A DNA stretch of 12,422 bases from Burkholderiales bacterium (GCA_011390055.1 JAABTC010000024.1:1-12422), one strand, 5' to 3'. Counted from the first letter of the stretch, positions 1 to 6,747 are shown. The notes: generated by a model from the sequence alone, not told the origin. Program-made: numbers and translations.

Positions 1-288
1 CCGGGACAGGGCCCCGAAAACTGGTTTGCGGGTGCCGACAAGTTCCACCACGTCTGGTTTTTTGCAGCGCTCTGGTGCTTGGCCAGCCTGGGCCGGATCA
101 GGCCGGTCGCGCTGCGGGCCGTCGGCCTGGTCGGCTTCGGCATCGGCCTGGAGGTGGCGCAGGGCCTGTTCACGGCCACCCGGGGCATGTCGGTGGCCGA
201 CGTGCTCGCCGACGTCTGCGGTCTTTTGCTGGGTGCGCTGCTGATGCGCTGGACTTCAGGTCCCCAGCCACAGGAAAACCGCCGGTGA
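1..288 (+). CDS. VanZ-like membrane protein, 3' part only
   Basis: The reading frame is open from base 1 and ends at a TGA at 286-288, so only the C-terminal 95 residues are present and the true start lies upstream of the window. The visible part has the VanZ-family pattern: a polar DKFHH segment (about residues 14-18) entering a hydrophobic helix, a short basic turn (GRIRP), a second helix with an embedded Glu (IGLEVAQ), then SVADVLADVCG and a last hydrophobic helix (LLLGALLMRW). The D-K-x-x-H and E-x-x-Q residues and the D(x)3D segment are typical of the family. VanZ-like proteins are small inner-membrane proteins; one member gives low-level teicoplanin resistance, but most have no known function and none should be assumed here. 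Its 3' end overlaps the 3' end of the opposing methyltransferase gene by 33 bp. Confidence 0.8.
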   Translation, partial: PGQGPENWFAGADKFHHVWFFAALWCLASLGRIRPVALRAVGLVGFGIGLEVAQGLFTATRGMSVADVLADVCGLLLGALLMRWTSGPQPQENRR

Positions 289-1047
289 CGGCGGCTGCGG
301 TGGCTCGAAGGGGGGTGCATGGCGCCGCCATTCGGCCACCGCGCGGGTGGTGCACCAGCCCGACGGCAGGCTGAGCCCGCAGGCCACGCTGAGCTGCGTC
401 TGCGGGGCCAGGGTCTTCAGCAGGGCGGCCATGAGTGCCGCGTTGCGGTAGGGCGTTTCGATCGCGATCTGCGTCTGCCGCTCGCGCCGCGAGTGTTGCT
501 GTAGCGCCAGCAGACGGTCGGTGCGCTCGGCCGCATCGGTGGGCAGGTAGCCCACGAAGGCAAAACTCTGGCCGTTCAGGCCGCTGCCCGCCAACGCCAG
601 CGCCAGAGAGCTGGAGCCCGCCAGCGGGAGCACGCGCACGCCGCGCCGGTGCGCGGCGGCTACCACGGCCGCTCCCGGGTCGGCCACCCCCGGCAGCCCC
701 GCTTCGCTGATCAAGCCGATGTCGTGGCCGCCGAGGGCGGGCGCCAGCCAGTCATCGAAGCGAGGCTCGTTGCGGCCGGCGGCGCCGTGCGCGCCTGCGC
801 CCCCTTTTTGGGGCTGAGGCAGTTCACGGATCTCGGTGGCTTGGAGCGACTGCGCCAGCGGCACGACCGCCTGCACGCGTTTGAGGAACGCCCGCGTGGT
901 CTTGGCGTCCTCGGCGATCCAGTGCTTGAGCGCGGCCGCGCGGCGCAGCACGCCGAACGGCAGCACCTCGGTGATGTCGGGCGCGTCGGCCGCGCCGAGG
1001 TCCAGTGTGTTGGGCACCAGCAGCAAGCTGCCGGCAGGGGCGCTCAA
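256..1047 (-). CDS. RsmI-like SAM-dependent methyltransferase
   Basis: Protein of 263 residues related to the tetrapyrrole-methylase-fold family that includes RsmI (16S rRNA C1402 2'-O-methyltransferase). The best evidence is in the middle: SEAGLPGVADPGA (about 114-126) matches the RsmI SDAGTPGISDPG motif, followed by GVRVLPLAGSSSLALALAGSGL (quoted motif 136-157, with key residues LPLAGSSS), FVGYLP (164-169) and IETPYRNAALMAALL (196-210). The N-terminus is unusual: the family's ATPIGNL motif is replaced by LLLVPNTLDL, and a Gly/Ala/Pro-rich loop lies at about 77-93. I read it as a paralogue of RsmI whose methyl acceptor is unknown, not as RsmI itself. The start is a TTG at 1047-1045 that overlaps the yceF TGA (TTGA), implying translational coupling to yceF. 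An in-frame alternative start within the first few codons was not seen. Confidence 0.82.
   Translation of the reverse strand: MSAPAGSLLLVPNTLDLGAADAPDITEVLPFGVLRRAAALKHWIAEDAKTTRAFLKRVQAVVPLAQSLQATEIRELPQPQKGGAGAHGAAGRNEPRFDDWLAPALGGHDIGLISEAGLPGVADPGAAVVAAAHRRGVRVLPLAGSSSLALALAGSGLNGQSFAFVGYLPTDAAERTDRLLALQQHSRRERQTQIAIETPYRNAALMAALLKTLAPQTQLSVACGLSLPSGWCTTRAVAEWRRHAPPFEPPQPPSPAVFLWLGT
799..814. repeat. Short inverted repeat GCCCC-N6-GGGGC inside the methyltransferase gene
   Basis: Five perfectly complementary bases at 799-803 and 810-814 flank a loop of one C and five T. Read on the coding (minus) strand it is CCCC, A5, G5, an RNA hairpin and slippage-prone run. It falls in the low-complexity loop (residues about 78-86) of the methyltransferase. 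Its short length means it could be chance in a GC-rich genome. Confidence 0.35.
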
Positions 1048-1643
1048 CGCGGCTCCCCGAGCGGATCGAGCCCGGCACGGCGCAGCAGCTCGCAGGTGCG
1101 GATCAGCGGCAGGCCCACCAGCGCCGTCGGGTCGTCCGAGTCGATCGACGCGAGCAACGCGATGCCCAGCGATTCGCTCTTCGCGCTGCCGGCACAGTCG
1201 TACGGCCGGTCGGCCAGCAGGTAGCGCTCGATCTGGCCGTCGCCGAGCGTGCGAAAGCGGACCTGCACGCGGGCGCTGAGCACCGCTGCGAAATGCGTGC
1301 CGTGGCGCACCACGGCGACCGCGGTGTGAAAAGCGACCGCACGGCCGCTCATGGCGCGCAGTTGCGCCGTTGCGGCTGCGTGCGTGTGGGGCTTGCCCAC
1401 GGCGCGGCCATCGAGTTCGGCGACCTGGTCCGAACCGATCACGATCGCCTCGGGATGGCGGGCCCCCACCGCGGTGGCCTTCGCCAGCGCCAGGCGCTCG
1501 GCCAGGTCATTGGGCGCTTCGCCGGGCAGGGCGCATTCGTCGACCTCCGGCGAGACCACCTCGAACGGCACGGCCAGGCGCATCAGGAGCTCGCGTCGGT
1601 AGCGTGAGGTGGAGGCCAGGATCAGGCGCGGAGTGGGCGACAT
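1044..1643 (-). CDS. yceF: Maf family nucleotide pyrophosphatase, YceF type
   Basis: Protein of 199 residues with the full Maf fold. LILASTSRYRRELL (7-20) is the N-terminal phosphate-binding segment. E33 and D35 lie in SPEVDE, AERLALAKA spans 48-56, and GSDQV (70-74) supplies the catalytic Asp with GKP at 83-85. The segment YDCAGSAKSESLG (148-160) is characteristic of the YceF branch rather than the YhdE branch. E. coli YceF hydrolyses 7-methyl-GTP to the monophosphate and is thought to clear modified nucleotides; the activity here is inferred from that family. I chose the ATG at 1643-1641, because the frame stays open to 1778 but upstream residues have no Maf similarity and would run into yceD. 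It is divergent from yceD across 37 bp, the same arrangement as yceF-yceD in E. coli, and is followed by the overlapping methyltransferase gene. Confidence 0.93.
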   Translation of the reverse strand: MSPTPRLILASTSRYRRELLMRLAVPFEVVSPEVDECALPGEAPNDLAERLALAKATAVGARHPEAIVIGSDQVAELDGRAVGKPHTHAAATAQLRAMSGRAVAFHTAVAVVRHGTHFAAVLSARVQVRFRTLGDGQIERYLLADRPYDCAGSAKSESLGIALLASIDSDDPTALVGLPLIRTCELLRRAGLDPLGEPR

Positions 1644-1680
1644 CGACGCGATTCTCACACCCGCTGGTGATAATCCGGGT
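1644..1680. promoter_or_regulatory. Divergent yceF/yceD promoter region with near-symmetric -10 element
   Basis: The 37-bp spacer contains GATAAT at 1669-1674 reading toward yceD, and the same bases plus C1675 read GATTATC toward yceF. On the minus strand GTGGCA lies 16 bp upstream of GATTAT, inside the yceD 5' end; on the plus strand I see no good -35. GATAAT ends 6 bp before the yceD ATG, so transcription from it would begin at or next to the start codon. The bases GGTGAT (1666-1671) could also serve as a Shine-Dalgarno sequence for yceD if transcription starts further upstream. These two readings compete. Confidence 0.4.
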
Positions 1681-2223
1681 ATGTCAGGACTTGCCACCGA
1701 CCCCCGCCGCCTCGATGTGACGGCGCTCGCTGCTGCCGACGCGAAGCTCGACGGCAACTGGCCGTTGTCGAGTTTCAAGCGGCTGCCCCAGGGGCAAAGC
1801 CAGACAGGTCATGCCGACTGGTTGGTACAAGCGTCGCTGCGGCGGCCGGCCGGCGGCGCGGCCGAACCCTGGCTGGCGCTCACCGTTTCAGCGCGGGTGC
1901 AGTTGGCCTGTCAGCGTTGCCTGCAAGACTTCGACGTGCCGCTGCGCATCGGGGCGAGCTTCCGGTTCGTGGCCGACGAGACGCTTGCGGCTGCGCTGGA
2001 CGCCGAGGCCGAGGAGGACGTGCTGCCCCTGCCGCAGCGCCTGGACCTGCACGAACTGGTCGAGGACGAGCTGCTGCTCGCGCTGCCCTTGGTGCCGATG
2101 CACGAGATCTGCCCGCAGCCCTTGTTGGCCGCCGACCGGTTGGCCGGCACGCCGGGCAGCACCGACGCCGAACCCGCTCGAGCCCACCCCTTCGCCGCAC
2201 TGAAGGCGCTCAAACGCCACTGA
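1681..2223 (+). CDS. yceD: YceD family (DUF177) 23S rRNA accumulation protein
   Basis: Protein of 180 residues matching the YceD/DUF177 family, which in E. coli and plants is needed for normal accumulation of large-subunit rRNA and sits next to rpmF. Diagnostic segments are LACQRCLQDFDVPL (75-88, with the family's C-x-x-C pair at 77 and 80), EDELLLALPLVPMHE (128-142) followed by C144, and the C-terminal PFAALKALK (170-178). The acidic stretch at 106-114 (DAEAEEDV) is also usual. The ATG at 1681 gives the normal family length and follows the divergent spacer from yceF; a longer frame beginning at 1609 would overlap yceF. It is the first gene of the plus-strand block and lies 122 bp before rpmF, the same neighbourhood as in many proteobacteria, which fits a role in early 50S assembly. 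Confidence 0.93.
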   Translation: MSGLATDPRRLDVTALAAADAKLDGNWPLSSFKRLPQGQSQTGHADWLVQASLRRPAGGAAEPWLALTVSARVQLACQRCLQDFDVPLRIGASFRFVADETLAAALDAEAEEDVLPLPQRLDLHELVEDELLLALPLVPMHEICPQPLLAADRLAGTPGSTDAEPARAHPFAALKALKRH

Positions 2224-2269
2224 ACGCGACTGCCGGTCGCCGCAAGCCCGGGGCGCGGGGTGGCTGCAC

Positions 2270-2278
2270 TGCTATACT
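2270..2278 (+). promoter_or_regulatory. Extended -10 promoter before rpmF
   Basis: TGCTATACT is an exact extended -10 (TG-N-TATACT, 5 of 6 in the hexamer). No recognisable -35 lies 16-18 bp upstream, where the sequence is almost pure G/C, as expected of an extended -10 promoter. Transcription would start near 2285, giving a leader of about 60 nt before rpmF. The leader carries two copies of CCCTTGCG (2303-2310, 2318-2325) and a well-placed AGGAG (2334-2338, 7 nt before the ATG). A 5-bp hairpin (2226-2230/2236-2240) just after the yceD stop has no T-run and is not a convincing terminator, so read-through from yceD is likely too. Confidence 0.6.
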
Positions 2279-2345
2279 CCGCGGCTTTTCGCGCCACCTT
2301 GTCCCTTGCGGGCGGGGCCCTTGCGCGCGCCTCAGGAGCGTATTC

Positions 2346-2528
2346 ATGGCCGTCCAGCAGAACAAGAAGTCCCCTTCCAAGCGTGGCATGCACCGCGCGC
2401 ACAACGCGCTCGGCTTGCCGGGAACGGCCATCGAGCCGACCACGGGTGAAAACCACCTGCGCCACCACATCAGCCCGACCGGTTTCTACCGGGGCCGCAA
2501 GGTGTTGAAGACCAAGGCCGACGCCTGA
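2346..2528 (+). CDS. rpmF: 50S ribosomal protein L32
   Basis: A 60-residue basic protein beginning MAVQQNKKSPSKRGMHRAH, the hallmark L32 start, with GENHLRHHISPTGFYRGRKV near the C-terminus. L32 is a small structural protein of the large ribosomal subunit. This is the zinc-free form: the four cysteines of the zinc-ribbon type are absent, and the conserved HLRHH and GFYRG motifs remain, as in other beta- and gammaproteobacteria. The ATG is fixed by the MAVQQNK start and by AGGAG at 2334-2338. It lies between yceD and plsX, 74 bp before the latter. The tight leader and its own promoter fit the high expression expected of a ribosomal protein. Confidence 0.98.
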   Translation: MAVQQNKKSPSKRGMHRAHNALGLPGTAIEPTTGENHLRHHISPTGFYRGRKVLKTKADA

Positions 2529-2602
2529 GTCCACGGCCCGCGCCATCCGGCGGCACCGCTTCGGACCGCCAGGCGCAAGCCTCGAACGGCTGCGTCACGC
2601 CC

Positions 2603-3685
2603 TTGGTTGAAGTACTTTCCCCCCTGGCTCGGGTGCGGCTGGCGGTCGACTGCATGGGCGGCGACCAAGGCGCCCGCGTCACCCTGCCGGCGTGCCGCGC
2701 GTTCCTCGACCGCCATGCCGACGCCGATCTGATCCTGGTCGGGACGGCCGAGGCGCTGGCACCTGCCGAGCACTGGCCACGCACCCGCGTCGTGTTTGCC
2801 ACCGAAGTGGTGACGATGGACGACCCGGTCGAAGTGGCGCTGCGCCGCAAGAAGGATTCGTCGATGCGCGTGGCCATCGGCGCCTTGAAGGCTCCCGACC
2901 CCGGCCAGCCTGAAGCCGCGCACGCCTGCGTTTCGGCCGGCAACACCGGTGCGCTGATGGCTGTGGCGCGCTACCTGCTGAAGACTCTGGAAGGCATCGA
3001 CCGCCCGGCCATCGCCACGGTGCTGCCGAACCGCCGCGACGGCTACACGACCGTGCTTGACCTCGGGGCCAATGTCGATTGCAGCGCCGAGCATTTGCTG
3101 CAGTTCGCGCTGATGGGCAGCGCGCTGGTGGCCGCGGTCGAAGGCAAGCCCGAGCCGAGTGTCGGCTTGCTCAACATCGGCGAGGAAGCCATCAAGGGCA
3201 GCGAAACGATCAAGCGCGCGGCCGAGCTGTTGCGCGCTGCCGCCGCATGCGGGCAGATCAATTTCCATGGCAACGTGGAAGGCAACGACATCTTTGCCGG
3301 CACCACCGACATCGTGGTCTGCGACGGTTTCGTCGGCAACGTGGTGCTCAAGGCGTCCGAGGGGCTTGCGTCGATGCTGGGTGAGTTCATCCGCCAAGAG
3401 TTCTCGCGCAACCTGCTCACGCGGGCCGCCGCGGTGGTGGCCATGCCCGTGCTGCGCCGCTTCAAGCACCGCGTCGACCACCGGCGCTACAACGGCGCGG
3501 CGCTGCTGGGTTTGCGCGGCCTCGTGTTCAAGAGCCACGGCTCGGCCGATGCCTACGCATTCGAGCAGGCGCTCACTCGCGCTTATGATGCAGCGCGCAA
3601 CCGCCTGCTCGATCGGGTGCACGAACGCATCCTCGAAACCCTCCCGGCCCAGCCGGCGCCGGACCTTTCGACCCAAGTCGCATGA
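2603..3685 (+). CDS. plsX: Phosphate acyltransferase PlsX
   Basis: Protein of 360 residues from the TTG start. PlsX converts acyl-ACP and phosphate to acyl-phosphate at the membrane surface, the donor for PlsY in phosphatidic acid synthesis. Family signatures are LAVDCMGGDQG (13-23), ACVSAGNTGALMA (108-120), RPAIATVLPN (134-143), LDLGANVDC (152-160), GLLNIGEEAIKG (188-199), FHGNVEGNDIF (221-231) and VCDGFVGNVVLK (239-250). The start is uncertain: TTG at 2603 and GTG at 2633 (protein beginning MRLAVDCMGGD, 350 residues) are both possible and neither has a clear Shine-Dalgarno sequence; the shorter form resembles typical PlsX starts. The stop overlaps the fabH start (ATGA), so the two are translationally coupled. 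The preceding 74-bp gap shows no clear promoter. Confidence 0.96.
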   Translation: MVEVLSPLARVRLAVDCMGGDQGARVTLPACRAFLDRHADADLILVGTAEALAPAEHWPRTRVVFATEVVTMDDPVEVALRRKKDSSMRVAIGALKAPDPGQPEAAHACVSAGNTGALMAVARYLLKTLEGIDRPAIATVLPNRRDGYTTVLDLGANVDCSAEHLLQFALMGSALVAAVEGKPEPSVGLLNIGEEAIKGSETIKRAAELLRAAAACGQINFHGNVEGNDIFAGTTDIVVCDGFVGNVVLKASEGLASMLGEFIRQEFSRNLLTRAAAVVAMPVLRRFKHRVDHRRYNGAALLGLRGLVFKSHGSADAYAFEQALTRAYDAARNRLLDRVHERILETLPAQPAPDLSTQVA

Positions 3686-4692
3686 CCGCTTTTCTTCCGC
3701 CCGCAGACCGGCAGGGCCCGCGCTATGCGCGCATCACCGGCACCGGCAGTCACCTGCCGCCGCAGCGGCTGACGAACGCCGCGCTCGTGGCACAACTGGC
3801 CGAGCGTGACATCGAGACGTCCGACGCGTGGATCGTCGAACGCACCGGCATCCGTGCACGCCACTTCGCGGCCCCCGGCGTGGTGTGCAGCGATTTGGCG
3901 CTGGAGGCGGCTCGCGCGGCGCTGGACGCTGCCGGACGCACTTCCGCCGACCTCGACCTGATCATCGTCGCCACCTCGACGCCCGACATGATCTTTCCGT
4001 CGACGGCCTGCATCCTGCAGCGCAAGCTCGGTGTCCATGGCTGCCCGGCGTTCGATGTGCAAGCCGTCTGTGCAGGCTTCGTCTATGCGCTGACGGTGGC
4101 CGACGCGATGATCCGCACCGGCAGCGCGCGCTGCGCGCTGGTGATCGGCGCGGAAGTGTTCTCGCGCATCCTCGATTTCGAAGATCGCACCACCTGCGTG
4201 CTCTTCGGCGACGGTGCCGGTGCCGTGATCCTCGAAGCCAGCGACATCCCCGGTATCCTGGCCAGCGAACTGCGCGCCGACGGGCGCCATGCCGACATCC
4301 TGTGCACACCCGGCACCGTGGCCGGCGGCAAGGTGTCGGGCGATCCGACCCTGAAGATGGACGGCCCGGCGGTCTTCAAGCTCGCGGTCAACGTGCTCGA
4401 GGACGCGGCACGCAACGTGCTGGCCAAGGCGGGCAAGTCCGAATCGGACATCGACTTCCTGATCCCGCACCAAGCCAACATCCGCATCATGCAAAGCACG
4501 GCCAAGAAGCTCAAGCTCGGCGCCGACAAGCTGGTGGTCACGGTCGACGAACACGGCAACACGTCGGCAGCCTCGATTCCGCTGGCGCTCGACGTGGCGG
4601 TGCGCGACGGGCGCATCCAGCGCGGCCATCGCCTGCTGCTCGAAGGCGTGGGCGGCGGCTTCACCTGGGGCGCGGTGCTGCTCGAGTACTGA
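3682..4692 (+). CDS. fabH: Beta-ketoacyl-ACP synthase III (FabH)
   Basis: Protein of 336 residues that starts fatty-acid synthesis by condensing acetyl-CoA with malonyl-ACP in the cytoplasm. The catalytic triad is complete: Cys130 in DVQAVCAGF, His263 in LIPHQANIRIM and Asn293 in EHGNTSAAS. Other family motifs are TGSHLPP (21-27), ERTGIRAR (53-60), IIVATSTPDMIFPSTAC (94-110), LFGDGAGAVIL (174-184) and the C-terminal GVGGGFTWGAVLL. Length is slightly above the E. coli protein because of a short N-terminal extension before YARITGTGS. The ATG overlaps the plsX stop (ATGA) and fabD begins 3 bp after the fabH stop, placing it inside one translationally compact plsX-fabHDG unit. Nothing is missing or odd. 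Confidence 0.98.
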   Translation: MTAFLPPADRQGPRYARITGTGSHLPPQRLTNAALVAQLAERDIETSDAWIVERTGIRARHFAAPGVVCSDLALEAARAALDAAGRTSADLDLIIVATSTPDMIFPSTACILQRKLGVHGCPAFDVQAVCAGFVYALTVADAMIRTGSARCALVIGAEVFSRILDFEDRTTCVLFGDGAGAVILEASDIPGILASELRADGRHADILCTPGTVAGGKVSGDPTLKMDGPAVFKLAVNVLEDAARNVLAKAGKSESDIDFLIPHQANIRIMQSTAKKLKLGADKLVVTVDEHGNTSAASIPLALDVAVRDGRIQRGHRLLLEGVGGGFTWGAVLLEY

Positions 4693-4695
4693 ACG

Positions 4696-5649
4696 ATGTC
4701 GTTTGCCTTTCTCTTTCCCGGCCAGGGTTCGCAGTCGGTGGGCATGCTCGACGCCTGGGGCGACCACCCGGCAGTGCGCGAGGCGCTGGCCGAAGGCTCG
4801 GCGGCCCTGGGTGAAGACCTGGCACGGCTGATCGCCCAAGGCCCGGCCGAGGTGCTGGCCCTGACCACGAACACGCAGCCCGTGATGCTGCTGGCCGGCG
4901 TGGCCTGCTACCGCGTCTGGCGCGCCGAGGGCGGGGCCGAACCTGTGGCAGTCGCGGGCCACTCGCTGGGCGAGTACAGCGCCTTCGTGGCGGCCGGATC
5001 CCTGTCACTTGCTGACGCGTTGAATCTGGTGCGCTTTCGCGCGCATGCCATGCAGCAAGCCGTACCGGTGGGCAGTGGCGCCATGGCCGCGATCCTCGGG
5101 CTCGAGGCCGAGGTCGTGCGTGCAGGCTGCGCCGAGTCCGCCGCCGCGACGCGGTCGATCGTCGAAGCCGCCAACTTCAACGATCCACGCCAGACCGTGA
5201 TCGCCGGCAGCAAGGATGGCGTGGCGCACGCGTGCGAACTTTTGAAGGCGCGCGGCGCCAAGCGCGCGTTGCTGCTGGCGGTGTCTGCACCCTTCCACTC
5301 GAGCCTGATGAAGCCAGCGGCCGAACAGCTGCGCGAGCGCCTGGCCGGGGTGGCGCTGACGGCGCCGCGCATCCCGGTCGTGAACAACATCGATGCCACG
5401 GTGCAGGGCGATCCCGATGCGATCCGCGATGCGCTCTACCGGCAGGCGTTCGGCGCGGTGCGCTGGGTCGAAGTGGTGCAAGCCCTCCGGGCACGAGGCA
5501 TCGACCGCTTTGTCGAGTGCGGACCTGGCAAGGTGCTGACCGGCCTGGCACAGCGCATCGCGCCGCAGGCGCAGGCGATGCCGATGTTCGACCCGGCAAC
5601 GCTGGTCGCCACGCGGGCGGCACTGTCTTTGCCCTGGCCCTCGGCATGA
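4696..5649 (+). CDS. fabD: Malonyl-CoA:ACP transacylase (FabD)
   Basis: Protein of 317 residues that moves malonyl groups from CoA to ACP, supplying the extender for FabH and FabF. It opens with FLFPGQGSQSVGM (5-17). The nucleophilic Ser90 lies in GHSLGEYSA, Arg115 binds the malonyl carboxylate (RFRAHAMQ), and His201 lies in APFHSSLM; Gln166 in NDPRQTVIAG is the usual oxyanion neighbour. PVVNNIDA (227-234) and the late ECGPGKVLTGL motif complete the family pattern. The start at 4696 lies only 3 bp after the fabH stop. The stop overlaps the fabG ATG (ATGA). Shine-Dalgarno signals are weak at both junctions, so translation is probably coupled along the operon. Confidence 0.98.
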   Translation: MSFAFLFPGQGSQSVGMLDAWGDHPAVREALAEGSAALGEDLARLIAQGPAEVLALTTNTQPVMLLAGVACYRVWRAEGGAEPVAVAGHSLGEYSAFVAAGSLSLADALNLVRFRAHAMQQAVPVGSGAMAAILGLEAEVVRAGCAESAAATRSIVEAANFNDPRQTVIAGSKDGVAHACELLKARGAKRALLLAVSAPFHSSLMKPAAEQLRERLAGVALTAPRIPVVNNIDATVQGDPDAIRDALYRQAFGAVRWVEVVQALRARGIDRFVECGPGKVLTGLAQRIAPQAQAMPMFDPATLVATRAALSLPWPSA

Positions 5650-6401
5650 ACACCGTCGCAATGCCCGGATTGCAGGGGCAGGTCGCCTTGGTCACCGGCG
5701 CCACGCGCGGCATCGGCCGCGCCATCGCGATGCTGCTCGCCGAGCGCGGCGTGACGGTGGTCGGCACGGCGACCAGTGCAACAGGTGCGGCCGCCATCGA
5801 CGAGGCGCTCGCGCCTCGGGGCGGCGCAGGGCGCGTGCTCGACGTGAACGACACCGCGGCGCTTGAATCGACGGTGGCGGCGATCGTGCAGCAGCACGGT
5901 GGCCTGCAGATCCTGGTCAACAACGCCGGCATCACGCGCGACACCCTGGCGATGCGCATGAAGGATGCCGACTGGGATGCGGTGCTTTCCACCAACCTCG
6001 CGTCGGTGTTCAGGGCCAGCCGCGCGGTGCTGCGCACGATGGTGAAGCAGCGTTACGGCCGCATCGTCAACATCACGTCGGTGGTTGGCGCCTCCGGCAA
6101 TGCCGGCCAGGCCAATTACGCCGCCGCCAAGGCCGGCGTGGCCGGCATGACGCGCTCGCTGGCGCGTGAGCTCGGTGGGCGCGGCATCACCGTCAACTGC
6201 GTGGCGCCCGGCTTCATCGCGACCGACATGACCGAGGGCCTGCCCGAGTCGCAAAAGGCCGTCCTGCTGGCGCAGATTCCCGTCGGTCGACTGGGCACCG
6301 CGCAGGAGGTGGCCGAAGCGGTGCTTTTTTTGGCAGCGCCCTCGGCCGCCTACATCACTGGAACCGAGTTGCATGTCAACGGTGGCATGCACATGAGCTG
6401 A
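5646..6401 (+). CDS. fabG: 3-oxoacyl-ACP reductase (FabG)
   Basis: Short-chain dehydrogenase of 251 residues that reduces beta-ketoacyl-ACP with NADPH, the first reduction in each elongation cycle. Visible motifs are the cofactor-binding TGATRGIG (17-24), NNAG (92-95), Asn117, and the catalytic Ser145, Tyr158 and Lys162 (NYAAAKAG). PGFIATDMTEGLP (188-200) and the C-terminal ITGTELHVNGGMHMS are typical of FabG proper among the many related dehydrogenases, and the operon position confirms it. I chose the ATG at 5646 because it overlaps the fabD stop (ATGA); an ATG five codons later (5661) is possible. A run of seven T (6325-6331) interrupts the otherwise G/C-rich codons near the C-terminus. A GC-rich hairpin follows the stop. 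Confidence 0.98.
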   Translation: MNTVAMPGLQGQVALVTGATRGIGRAIAMLLAERGVTVVGTATSATGAAAIDEALAPRGGAGRVLDVNDTAALESTVAAIVQQHGGLQILVNNAGITRDTLAMRMKDADWDAVLSTNLASVFRASRAVLRTMVKQRYGRIVNITSVVGASGNAGQANYAAAKAGVAGMTRSLARELGGRGITVNCVAPGFIATDMTEGLPESQKAVLLAQIPVGRLGTAQEVAEAVLFLAAPSAAYITGTELHVNGGMHMS

Positions 6402-6407
6402 AGCATC

Positions 6408-6428
6408 GCCCGGGCGGGCCCGCCGGGC
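6408..6428 (+). other. GC-rich hairpin after fabG, no T-run
   Basis: Six bp (6408-6413 with 6423-6428), a bulged G6414 and two further pairs close a four-base loop around 6417-6420; the core GGCGGGCCCGCC is a perfect palindrome. It begins 7 nt after the fabG stop. No T-run follows, so it is not a canonical intrinsic terminator; it could stall RNA polymerase, stabilise the 3' end of the fabHDG message, or mark a processing site separating fabG from the more highly expressed acpP. Confidence 0.5.
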
Positions 6429-6464
6429 ATCGCGTGGACGGCAGGGCCCGACCCTGGCGCCGCG

Positions 6465-6504
6465 TAGAATTCGGGCCGTTTTGCGTACCCTACTCCTGGA
6501 GGAG
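6465..6504 (+). promoter_or_regulatory. acpP -10 candidate and strong ribosome binding site
   Basis: TAGAAT at 6465-6470 matches the sigma-70 -10 consensus at 5 of 6 positions; the expected -35 region is G/C-rich with no good match, and contains a small inverted repeat (CAGGG/CCCTG at 6442-6456). Transcription from it would begin near 6477. The ribosome binding site GGAGGAG (6498-6504), a few bases before the acpP ATG at 6508, is the strongest in the window and fits the very high level of ACP in cells. Confidence 0.5.
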
Positions 6505-6507
6505 TCA

Positions 6508-6747
6508 ATGAGCGATATCGAAGCACGTGTCAAGAAAATCATCGCCGAGCAACTCGGCGTGCCCGAGGCCGACGTCACCAATGCGAAGGCCTTCGTCGCC
6601 GACCTCGGCGCCGATTCGCTCGACACCGTGGAACTGGTGATGGCCCTCGAAGACGAGTTCGGCATCGAGATTCCCGACGAAGAAGCCGAAAAGATCACGA
6701 CGGTGCAACTGGCCATCGACTACGCCGTCGGCCACCAGAAAGCCTGA
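6508..6747 (+). CDS. acpP: Acyl carrier protein
   Basis: A 79-residue, strongly acidic protein that carries growing acyl chains on 4'-phosphopantetheine. The attachment residue is Ser37 in the ADSLDTVELVMALEDEFG motif, and MSDIEARVKKII and IPDEEAEKITTVQ are near-identical to proteobacterial ACPs. The ATG at 6508 follows GGAGGAG; an upstream in-frame TTG at 6481 is not supported. It lies 106 bp after fabG, with its own leader and candidate promoter, and 75 bp before fabF. Several hairpins flank it, which would allow a separate abundant acpP message within the larger fab transcript. Confidence 0.99.
   Translation: MSDIEARVKKIIAEQLGVPEADVTNAKAFVADLGADSLDTVELVMALEDEFGIEIPDEEAEKITTVQLAIDYAVGHQKA

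Noticed and set aside
2226..2240. GCGAC/GTCGC hairpin after the yceD stop as a terminator
   Set aside because: The stem has only 5 bp and no T-run follows; it is within what chance gives in this base composition.
2346..2528. Missing zinc-ribbon cysteines in L32 as a sign of gene decay
   Set aside because: The cysteine-free form is the common one in beta- and gammaproteobacteria, including E. coli.
2486..3676. Long open frame (396 codons) on the minus strand opposite plsX
   Set aside because: It mirrors plsX in a GC-rich gene where antisense stops are rare; the product is a His/Arg/Gln-rich composition with no recognisable motif, while plsX is certain.
3583..4962. Open frame of 459 codons on the minus strand opposite fabH
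   Set aside because: It spans parts of plsX, all of fabH and part of fabD, with low-complexity His/Asp/Arg-rich translation and no family motif.
5235..5242. GAACTT inside fabD as another sigma-E -35
   Set aside because: No TCTGA-like -10 occurs 15-17 bp downstream, and no gene start is nearby.
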